From: CAYXVU01 sp964468725
GTDB lineage: Bacteria > Acidobacteriota > Blastocatellia > UBA7656
Assembly: GCA_964468725.1 (NCBI GenBank)
Contig: CAYXVU010000212.1
Location: 1 to 10,573 of the forward strand
Length of the DNA: 10,573 nt
Reading direction: 5' to 3'
The translations under genes and the position numbers were made by a program. Position 1 is the first letter of the stretch; every line of letters starts with the position of its first letter. Of the stretch, positions 1 through 5,303 are shown in pieces. The notes below the pieces were generated by a model that had not been told where the DNA came from, did no database searches, and was given only the letters and a program-made list of their open reading frames with translations.

Positions 1-1648
1 TCAGCAAAGGGGAGAGGATGTTATTGAGATCGTGCGCGATGCCGCTGGCCAGCGTGCCCAGGCTCTCCATGCGTTGGGCGCGGAGGAATTGCACTTCCAG
101 CACCTTCTTTTCCGTGATATCCGTGTTGATGACGAGGATAGATTTCGGTCTGCCCAGTTCATCGCGCAGCAGCGTCCAGCGGCTCTGCACGATGATCTCT
201 TTGCCCTGTCGCGTCTGATGATGCACCTCGCTCGACCAATGACCAGTCTCGACCAGCACGGTTTTGGCAGCATAATAGCCTTTATCAATTCTTTTGTAGT
301 GTAGGTCTTCAACGTGTTTCCCGACGGCCTCTTCAGCCGTCCAGCCGTAGATGCGCTCGGCGCTTTTGCTCCAATAGAGGATGCGATCTTGCAGATCACG
401 AACCATGACGGCGTCGGTCGCCTGATCGAGCAAGGCTGCTTGCTCACGCAACCGGTCTTCGTCTGCCTTGCGGCTGCTAATATCGCGGATGATGGCGGTC
501 AGATACTTCTTTCCATCTACTTCGACTTGCGAGATGGAGGCTTCAATGGGGAATTCTTCGTCGCCCGCGCGCAGCCCGAAGATGGTTCCCAACTTGCCCA
601 TGGCACGCGATGTAACATTAGTCTCCTGAAAATTTCGCAGGTGCTCTCGATGGGCGGTGCGGAAGCGGTCGGGGATGAAGCGGTCCATGGGTTGGCCGAT
701 GGCGACCTCTGCGTGATGGGAAAACATTTGCTCCGCCGCTTGATTGAAGAAGGTGATGCGCTGCTCGCTATCAACGATGATGATGGCATCCATCGCCGAA
801 CCCATGATAGAAGCCAACTGTTTCTGACTATCGCGCAGAGCAGACTCCGCCTGCTTGATCTCTGTAATGTCGCGTAAGAGCCAGTGTAAAACTAGCGGCT
901 CGCCTTCGTAGACGCGACTGGCGGTTACGCGCAAAGCGGCGGCAAAAGGCGCATGCGCGGCGCGCAGCAGACGCGACTCCGATTCTCGTGTGCGCTCCTC
1001 CTCTCCCAGTTGTTCCAACCAAGCTGTGAACCGCCGCCGCTCTTCTTCGACGACGAAGGCAAGCAACGAAGATCCGACGAGCTGCTCTTTCGGCAGATTT
1101 AACATCAGCGCCGCCGTGCGATTGGCCTCCTTTATGCGCCCATTCGCAGCAGTTACCAGATAGCCGTCCGGCGCGTACTCAAAGAGGTGGAGATAGCGTT
1201 GGTGCTCGGTTTGCCAATCGAAAGCCGGAGCCGATGTGGGCAAAGCCTTGCTGGGTCGCTTTGCCTTCCGGCGGCGCAGTGAGACAAAGACAGGCTGTCG
1301 CTGACTGGCGTTCGGGTCGCCGACGCGAATAGTGACCCGAAGTTTGACGCCCTTCTGCAATCGCGCCTTTGCTTTGAAGGTAACCGTTTCGCCGCGCGCT
1401 ATCGCTTCGTGCAGATGGGTGATAAAACGATTCGACTCCGGCAAAAAGAGGGTGTCCAATGAGACGCCGAGCAACTCATCTTTGCGATGCGCCAGCAACC
1501 GACAAGCCCGCTCGTTGATTTCGACAATCGTCAGGTCAGAGTCTAAAAATAGAAACGCCACGTCGGCGTTCTCAAACGCAACCTGGTAGGCGGCTTTCTG
1601 TACAGATGATAAGGTCTTCGATTTTCTCGTCGCCTTTGTCAATTTCAA
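1..1648 (-). CDS. Cytoplasmic multi-PAS sensor histidine kinase, C-terminus cut by window edge
   Basis: The minus-strand frame is open from 1648 to the window edge, giving 549 residues with no stop. I see four PAS-like modules: about residues 18-125, 145-260, 270-390 (with MDAIIIVDSEQRITFFNQAAEQ) and 400-515 (with ILYWSKSAERIYGWTAEE). Three of the four end in the usual PAC-like run, such as LRDITEIKQAE, IIRDISSRKADE and INTDITEKKVLE. A HisKA segment begins near 523, and its H-box SGIAHDLNN places the phospho-accepting His at about 539. The ATPase domain and any receiver domain lie outside the window. No membrane helix or signal peptide is visible, so it should sense an internal cue (redox, ligand or gas). 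The start is TTG at 1648-1646, preceded by AAGGAGA (1661-1655) at good spacing; a second TTG two codons later is less well placed. The partner regulator is unknown. The NtrC-type gene at 5304-6812 is a candidate but is separated by four genes. Confidence 0.9.
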   Translation of the reverse strand, partial: MKLTKATRKSKTLSSVQKAAYQVAFENADVAFLFLDSDLTIVEINERACRLLAHRKDELLGVSLDTLFLPESNRFITHLHEAIARGETVTFKAKARLQKGVKLRVTIRVGDPNASQRQPVFVSLRRRKAKRPSKALPTSAPAFDWQTEHQRYLHLFEYAPDGYLVTAANGRIKEANRTAALMLNLPKEQLVGSSLLAFVVEEERRRFTAWLEQLGEEERTRESESRLLRAAHAPFAAALRVTASRVYEGEPLVLHWLLRDITEIKQAESALRDSQKQLASIMGSAMDAIIIVDSEQRITFFNQAAEQMFSHHAEVAIGQPMDRFIPDRFRTAHREHLRNFQETNVTSRAMGKLGTIFGLRAGDEEFPIEASISQVEVDGKKYLTAIIRDISSRKADEDRLREQAALLDQATDAVMVRDLQDRILYWSKSAERIYGWTAEEAVGKHVEDLHYKRIDKGYYAAKTVLVETGHWSSEVHHQTRQGKEIIVQSRWTLLRDELGRPKSILVINTDITEKKVLEVQFLRAQRMESLGTLASGIAHDLNNILSPLL

Positions 1649-1755
1649 GGCGTCTCTCCTTCGATCCCTTTCAAGGACTTGCCAACTCGCTCAACAGCAA
1701 AAACAGGGGTTGGCTGGCGTACGAATGTTTCAACGTCTGTCCCGGAAGGGCAGCT

Positions 1756-1793
1756 ATTATACCGGAAGATCGCCGTTGAAGGCACGTTGTCAA
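1756..1793 (-). promoter_or_regulatory. Possible sigma-70 promoter for the PAS kinase
   Basis: The minus strand carries a perfect TATAAT at 1761-1756, which would start transcription near 1749, about 100 nt before the kinase TTG. A perfect TTGACA also occurs at 1793-1788, but the 26-bp gap is far beyond the usual 16-19 bp. The hexamer at proper spacing (TGCCTT) is poor. Either the -10 acts with an activator, or one of the two motifs is coincidental. Confidence 0.3.
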
Positions 1794-1923
1794 TTTATCA
1801 GGGAAAAGGTTGCGGGTTGCCTGGCCAGACAGCTTTCTATGAGGCATGTTGATCGGAAAAATTACCCACCGATGACTATGGAGGCGACGGAGGTTCATGT
1901 ATCAAGTGAACGGCTTCGAGTTC

Positions 1924-1994
1924 AATCAACCCCTTTGGGGTTGGTTCTGACCGAGAGATGAATGACCCTTCACAGATTGTCTGCGCGGTCATTC
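1924..1994 (-). terminator. Two tandem hairpins downstream of the L,D-transpeptidase gene
   Basis: The first hairpin pairs 1960-1967 (GAATGACC) with 1987-1994 (GGTCATTC), a perfect 8-bp stem whose loop contains a smaller CAGA/TCTG stem. The second has CAACCCC (1927-1933), a TTT loop and GGGGTTG (1937-1943), extendable to about 10 bp with one G-U. They begin 11 nt after the stop codon, so a 3'-end or stability role is likely. Neither is followed by a U-run on the minus strand, so classical intrinsic termination is not shown. Confidence 0.4.
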
Positions 1995-2004
1995 GCCTTT
2001 CGAT

Positions 2005-2763
2005 TTATGGATGCGCAACCGCTGGACGGGTGTCAAACACGACAACGATGGTGCCAATGGGCGTAATCCGGCTGAACGCTTCTGCGGCAAATAGGGGGAT
2101 GCGAATGCAGCCGTGACTTTGCGGCGTCACGGGCACAGACAAACTGCCGTGAATCGCAACCCCACCGCAGATATAGTTCGGGTAGTAGAGCCGCCCCAAC
2201 TTGCTTTTGTGCCAGCCGGATATTTTTCGGCAGATAGTGAATTTCCCGGTTGGAGTGACGGCTCGCCGCTTTTTCCCATCTTCCACATAGACCTGACCGC
2301 TGCCCGTTGAAACCGGCAGAATGTGCGAAACCTGTCCGTTGACAGCAATCACCAAGAGGACTTGTTTATAGAGATCAACTTCGATGTGTGGGTAATGCAT
2401 TTCGCGCCCTTGCGGCGGGCGAGCCATCAAAATCGCTGCCAACTCCGCACGGTCGAGGACTCCCGTAGGTTTGCGGCCTTCTACTTTCTGAAAGGCAATC
2501 AGCGCTTGGCGCGAAGCCGGATCTAACACTCCGTCCATCGGGCCTGTCCAATAGCCCAGTGCTGCAAGGCGTTCTTCGGCGAGGCGAATCTCATCGCCGG
2601 TTAGCTCCTGACCAACTTTTACTGGCGGCGTTGTAGTTTGCGGCGGGGATGACCGCCCTGGCAGGGGCAAGCTGCTGAGCATCAGGCAGGCAGAGCCAAC
2701 GAGCAGAAGTTGGCGAAGGAATTGCCAGTTGCGCGGCGGTAAATTTTCCCCATCCCTATTCAT
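2005..2763 (-). CDS. L,D-transpeptidase (YkuD) with N-terminal peptidoglycan-binding domain
   Basis: This 252-aa exported enzyme is predicted to form 3-3 cross-links in peptidoglycan or attach proteins to it. Residues 17-36 form a hydrophobic signal or anchor segment (QLLLVGSACLMLSSLPLPG); the Cys at 26 lacks a good lipobox. Residues about 55-113 fit a PG_binding_1 domain (AEERLAALGYWTGPMDG, then ALIAFQK). The YkuD domain spans about 125-248. The active-site signature reads HGSLSVPVTPQSHGCIRI, with His205, His217 and nucleophile Cys219. The VTPTGKF segment at 169-175 is also typical of the family. The start at 2763 has no clear Shine-Dalgarno, but it is the only ATG that keeps the whole signal segment. 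The gene is flanked by intergenic regions of over 350 bp, so it is probably transcribed alone. Confidence 0.93.
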   Translation of the reverse strand: MNRDGENLPPRNWQFLRQLLLVGSACLMLSSLPLPGRSSPPQTTTPPVKVGQELTGDEIRLAEERLAALGYWTGPMDGVLDPASRQALIAFQKVEGRKPTGVLDRAELAAILMARPPQGREMHYPHIEVDLYKQVLLVIAVNGQVSHILPVSTGSGQVYVEDGKKRRAVTPTGKFTICRKISGWHKSKLGRLYYPNYICGGVAIHGSLSVPVTPQSHGCIRIPLFAAEAFSRITPIGTIVVVFDTRPAVAHP

Positions 2764-2929
2764 CGCTTAGTAGAAGGGTGCAATTTAAGAGCCACGAATG
2801 AGCCTGCGGCTGACCAACCGGAAAAGAGGCCAGCCGAATAGGATGGTGGTATGGTTACTTGCCTGAGTGGCTGAGACTGCGGTAGCCGCGAGGGCGTTAT
2901 TTATCTAATACCGAGTTGCGAATCAATCT

Positions 2930-3012
2930 GAGAAGGTTGAACAGCGGTCTCTGACCGCCTCCCTGGCATTGGGCAACGGCGGTCAAAGACCGCCTCTCAA
3001 CGGCGTTTTCTC
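2930..3012. repeat. REP-like palindromic element with two nested hairpins
   Basis: Two adjacent perfect hairpins are seen: GCGGTC (2944-2949), loop TCT, GACCGC (2953-2958); and GGCGGTC (2978-2984), loop AAA, GACCGCC (2988-2994). The flanks also pair: GGTTGA at 2935-2940 with TCAAC at 2997-3001, and GAGAA at 2930-2934 with TTCTC near 3007-3011. The whole 83-bp unit is therefore one imperfect palindrome built from two related stems. This is the architecture of REP doublets (REPINs) scattered in intergenic DNA. Whether it is repeated elsewhere in this genome cannot be seen here. Confidence 0.5.
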
Positions 3013-3053
3013 ATTTTGTTGAGCAATTTGGTATAACAAGTGCTCGGTAATCG

Positions 3054-3094
3054 AAAAGGGTAGAAGGTAAACTTCGGCCTACGCCTATCTACCC
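3054..3094 (-). terminator. Probable intrinsic terminator of the USP operon
   Basis: On the minus strand GGGTAGA (3094-3088) pairs with TCTACCC (3064-3058). After a one-base bulge, AGG pairs with CCT, making about 10 bp in total, and TTTT (3057-3054) follows directly. It lies 47 nt after the stop codon of the flavin-protein gene, the expected place for the end of the three-gene transcript. Confidence 0.6.
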
Positions 3095-3141
3095 GCGAAA
3101 GTGTTGATGCGGAGCCTTCCTCGAATTTTGATAACCGGGCA

Positions 3142-3612
3142 CTAGGCATCCAATCCTGTCCACTTCTTTGAGGTCTGCGGCGTAGGACTCGGAAGCCGTT
3201 CTTCGACACCGGTGATCTCTGTGATGCGGATGCGAAAGAGAATGGTCGCTTCTGGCTTTTGGCTGTCAAGATTCGATTCGACCGGCGTGAGGTGCGGGAA
3301 ACACAGCAGGATTTTCTCCAATACCTGCGCGCGTTCGTCCTCAGCCTGCACCTCTTCATAACTGCCAAAGGCGATGGCGCTACGCCATTGATAGGCGCTC
3401 GTCACCTCCTCCACTTGCAGACAGGCGAGCGGGTTTTGCCGCAAGGCGCGGATTTTGCTGCCCATCGCCGAGTGGATATAGATATGGTCGCCGTCAAGGA
3501 TGTAGTTGACCGGCACGACATAAGGCCCGCGCTCGGTGATACAGCCCAAATGACCAGTACGCCCGGCGCTGAGCAAGGCTTTCGCTTCGCTTAGCGATAG
3601 TCGGTGAAACAC
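3142..3612 (-). CDS. Pyridoxamine 5'-phosphate oxidase-like FMN-binding protein (NimA-like)
   Basis: This protein of about 156 aa belongs to the split-barrel flavin/PNPOx-like superfamily, which contains NimA-type nitroimidazole reductases and F420/FMN reductases. The segment GRTGHLGCITERGPYVVPVN, then DGDHIYIHSAMGSKIRALRQNP and ACLQVEE, is the standard N-terminal barrel with the FMN-contact region. The substrate cannot be deduced. I place the start at GTG 3612: it lies four bases after the upstream USP stop, with AAAGGA eight bases before it, and gives the sequence MFHRLSLSEAKALL typical of family N-termini. A longer in-frame ATG at 3669 would run 53 bases into the USP gene and is less likely. 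The tight spacing implies translational coupling with the USP. It is the last gene of the operon and is followed by a terminator. The family is confident; the function in redox stress or detoxification is an inference from its USP neighbours. Confidence 0.87.
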   Translation of the reverse strand: MFHRLSLSEAKALLSAGRTGHLGCITERGPYVVPVNYILDGDHIYIHSAMGSKIRALRQNPLACLQVEEVTSAYQWRSAIAFGSYEEVQAEDERAQVLEKILLCFPHLTPVESNLDSQKPEATILFRIRITEITGVEERLPSPTPQTSKKWTGLDA

Positions 3613-3616
3613 GATG

Positions 3617-4078
3617 TTATTCCTTTTCCTCCGCCGGTTGGCGAACAATCTCAACCGAGCATTTTGCATGCGCCGCGACGGCTTGTGATACGGAGCCGAG
3701 TAGCACGCGCTTGAGTCCTGTATATCCGTGTGAGCCGAGAACGATCAAGTCTGCACCCCACGCCTCGGCTTCGTCGAGAATCGCATTTCGCGGGTTGCCT
3801 TTGAGCACCTCGCTGCTGACGGTTAACGCGGCGGCGTCCGGCGTGGCAAAGTACTGTTTGGCGCGTTCGATGGCGGCGTTCGCCTGCGTGTTAGCCGTCG
3901 AATCTACATCGTCCCAAAAGTCAGCCGGAAAGGTCAGCGATTCGGTCATGTAAGGATAGAAGGGCTCGACGGCGCAAATGATTTTGACTTCGCTGCCGCC
4001 CGGCCACGGTCGTTTGGCGACCGCTTCCGCAGCGGCATTTCCGAATTCCGAACCATCAACAGCTAACAGGATTTTCAT
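3617..4078 (-). CDS. Universal stress protein, single UspA domain, ATP-binding type
   Basis: This 153-aa cytoplasmic protein has one UspA fold from MKILLAVDGSEFG to about residue 147. The nucleotide-binding signature G-2x-G-9x-G(S/T) is intact in GSHGYTGLKRVLLGSVS, and the early Asp of LAVDGS is present, so it should bind ATP. USPs of this class form dimers and accumulate under starvation, oxygen limitation or other growth arrest; their molecular targets are mostly unknown. The start ATG (4078-4076) is preceded by AAGGAGGTGAG at 4091-4081, a nearly full anti-Shine-Dalgarno match, so strong translation is expected. It is the second gene of the operon, 44 bp after the tandem USP gene, and sits four bases before the flavin-protein start. 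Confidence 0.95.
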   Translation of the reverse strand: MKILLAVDGSEFGNAAAEAVAKRPWPGGSEVKIICAVEPFYPYMTESLTFPADFWDDVDSTANTQANAAIERAKQYFATPDAAALTVSSEVLKGNPRNAILDEAEAWGADLIVLGSHGYTGLKRVLLGSVSQAVAAHAKCSVEIVRQPAEEKE

Positions 4079-4122
4079 AACTCACCTCCTTACAAAATAC
4101 ATGTCACGCGCCGCCCTTTGCG

Positions 4123-5049
4123 TCAAGGCGGGTCGCCGTGTAGAGGGCGCAACGGGCGGGCAATTAGCAGCGCACTTCGCGACTGCCGCAACACTCTGTC
4201 CGTATTGGAGCCAAACAGCGTGTGCATGCCGAAATCGGTGCCGCTTGCGCCCATGCAGATCAGATCAATGCGCTGTTCTTCGGCATAAGTCAGGATTTCC
4301 CGATAGGGCAGTCCGGTACGCAGCGCCTGCCGCACGTTATTAGCCATTAAGTCGGCGGACGCCATCAAGCGATTGAGGCGATTGGTCGCCTCTTGATAGT
4401 TCGCATTGGCGCCAATGGGGAGAAACGATAATTCGGGAACCGCCTGTTGCTGAGGCTCAGGCAGGACGTGCAGAAGATGAAACTCTGCTTGATAGGTTGC
4501 TGCGAACCACCGGCCATAGGTGAGCGCTAGTTCCGAGTCGCCCGAAAAATCGTAGGCCACTAACACCCGCTGAAAGGGTAAGGCGGTTGTGGGATTACCG
4601 CCGTTCCGTTCATAAGCTTTGGTGATAAGCACCGGGCAGGGAGCCAGCCGAATGACAGCCTCTGCCGTCGAATCCAGCAAAGCGGCTTGCGGTCTGCGTC
4701 GAGAATGCATGACGATGAGGTCTGCTGATAGCTCTGCGGTCTTCCCCGGGATGGCCTCTTCCGCATCTCCGGAAACGATTTCAATGCTCCACGAAAGCGG
4801 CTCGGCGACGGCGGAAGGCCAGCGTTTCGTAACCAGCTCCTGAATTCTCTTCTTCATCAAGTTGCGGCGTGCCTGCCTTCCCCAAGAAGGCTGTTCGACA
4901 CAGTGCAGAATGACCAGCTTAGCTTGGTGTTGGTTGGCTAGGGTGAGAGCGCACGGTAGGGCTGCATCCGAGTTTGATGAGAAGTCTATCGGGCATACGA
5001 TCTGTCGCAACCGTATCCGCTCATCTGTTCCTTTGGCTGTGTGCGTCAT
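4123..5049 (-). CDS. Tandem-domain universal stress protein
   Basis: This 308-aa protein contains two UspA domains, about residues 14-142 (starting RQIVCPIDFSSNSDAAL) and 160-297 (starting QRVLVAYDFSGDSELAL). The second keeps the ATP motif G-2x-G-9x-GS (GASGTDFGMHTLFGSN). The first has lost it: the equivalent stretch reads HSRRRPQAALLDSTAEAV. It may therefore bind nucleotide in one half only, as in several tandem USPs where one domain regulates and the other binds ligand. The start ATG has AAGGAAGG at 5059-5053 close in front. It is the first gene of the operon, with a sigma-54-type promoter about 60 bp upstream and a 5'-UTR hairpin. The expected role is stress or growth-arrest survival; the partner is unknown. 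Confidence 0.94.
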   Translation of the reverse strand: MTHTAKGTDERIRLRQIVCPIDFSSNSDAALPCALTLANQHQAKLVILHCVEQPSWGRQARRNLMKKRIQELVTKRWPSAVAEPLSWSIEIVSGDAEEAIPGKTAELSADLIVMHSRRRPQAALLDSTAEAVIRLAPCPVLITKAYERNGGNPTTALPFQRVLVAYDFSGDSELALTYGRWFAATYQAEFHLLHVLPEPQQQAVPELSFLPIGANANYQEATNRLNRLMASADLMANNVRQALRTGLPYREILTYAEEQRIDLICMGASGTDFGMHTLFGSNTDRVLRQSRSALLIARPLRPLHGDPP

Positions 5050-5068
5050 AACCTTCCTTCAACACACC

Positions 5069-5085
5069 TCTCCCTTCGAGGGAGG
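5069..5085 (-). promoter_or_regulatory. 5'-UTR hairpin of the USP operon transcript
   Basis: TCTCCCT (5069-5075), loop TCG and AGGGAGG (5079-5085) form a 7-bp stem with one G-U. If transcription starts near 5100 from the sigma-54 promoter, this hairpin occupies roughly nucleotides 16-32 of the message, just before the ribosome-binding site (5059-5053). It may stabilise the 5' end or modulate translation. The structure is seen; the role is inferred. Confidence 0.35.
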
Positions 5086-5109
5086 ACTCTCACGCTATGG
5101 TGTTCAATG

Positions 5110-5126
5110 AGCAATGCCTGTGCCAG
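5110..5126 (-). promoter_or_regulatory. Sigma-54 (-24/-12) promoter of the USP operon
   Basis: Minus strand 5126-5110 reads CTGGCAC-A-GGCA-TTGCT. Against the consensus YTGGCACG-N4-TTGCW it differs only at the G after TGGCAC (here A), and the invariant GG and GC have the correct 10-bp gap. The expected transcription start is near 5100, leaving about a 50-nt leader before the tandem USP ATG. Twelve constrained positions match, which is unlikely by chance in 10 kb. An NtrC-type activator is encoded just upstream. Confidence 0.75.
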
Positions 5127-5138
5127 CGAAGAATCGCA

Positions 5139-5153
5139 ATCTGCCAAGCAGAT
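5139..5153. promoter_or_regulatory. Short perfect palindrome just upstream of the sigma-54 promoter
   Basis: ATCTGC, spacer CAA, GCAGAT: two perfect 6-bp arms. Its centre (5146) lies about 46 bp upstream of the predicted transcription start, between the promoter and the longer inverted repeat. It could bind a dimeric regulator, but the position is closer than usual for an enhancer-binding protein. Confidence 0.3.
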
Positions 5154-5161
5154 AGCCGAAA

Positions 5162-5207
5162 AGGCTGGGAAATAATGACCAGAGCAGCGGTGAATATTTC
5201 GCAGCCT
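5162..5207. promoter_or_regulatory. Candidate upstream activator site (inverted repeat) for the NtrC-type regulator
   Basis: AGGCTGGGAAATA (5162-5174) and TATTTCGCAGCCT (5195-5207) are reverse complements at 12 of 13 positions, with a 20-bp spacer. The arms are centred 33 bp apart, about three helical turns, so both face the same side of DNA. The element is centred about 85 bp upstream of the predicted start of transcription, which is normal for sigma-54 enhancers. Binding by the neighbouring regulator is an inference. Confidence 0.45.
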
Positions 5208-5303
5208 CAGGAGCAATGAAGGCGGATAGGAATCCTCGGTCGGCAGCGCTTAGCGGCGCAGGCCGCCGTTTTGTGAGCATCGTGGCAGGCGGAGCGAACC
5301 CCT

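Larger units (their letters stand above)
1649..2004. other. Intergenic region between L,D-transpeptidase and PAS kinase
   Basis: This 356-bp gap holds the kinase ribosome-binding site, the TATAAT element and two hairpins near the 3' end of the L,D-transpeptidase gene. Short open frames exist on both strands (about 75-83 codons), but none has a convincing ribosome-binding site or recognisable protein, so I call no gene here. Confidence 0.6.
2764..3141. other. Intergenic region between flavin protein and L,D-transpeptidase genes
   Basis: This 378-bp gap contains the terminator of the USP operon (3054-3094), a REP-like double hairpin (2930-3012) and, presumably, the promoter of the L,D-transpeptidase gene. 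The only promoter-like pair I can offer is TTGATT on the minus strand near 2927-2922 with an A/T-rich stretch 15-17 bp downstream, which is weak. No credible gene is visible. Confidence 0.6.

Noticed and set aside
1..447. A 148-codon minus-strand frame ending at the window start.
   Set aside because: It is an Arg/Ser/Cys-rich shadow in another frame of the kinase gene. The true frame runs through the HisKA motif and off the edge.
314..877. A 187-codon plus-strand frame opposite the PAS kinase.
   Set aside because: It is in the same codon register as the kinase on the other strand. The minus-strand frame encodes clear PAS domains throughout.
1671..1961. Short overlapping frames on both strands in the kinase upstream region.
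   Set aside because: No ribosome-binding sites, no recognisable sequence, and they cover hairpins and a promoter-like element.
2071..2140. L,D-transpeptidase Cys26 as a possible lipoprotein attachment site.
   Set aside because: The preceding residues (VGSA) do not fit the lipobox, which needs a Leu/Val/Ile-like residue at -3. An ordinary signal or anchor helix is more likely.
5253..5266. GCGGC/GCCGC hairpin after the regulator stop codon, followed by TTTT only on the plus strand.
   Set aside because: Its terminator-like orientation is for the plus strand, where no gene exists. On the minus strand no U-run follows, and the stem is only 5 bp.
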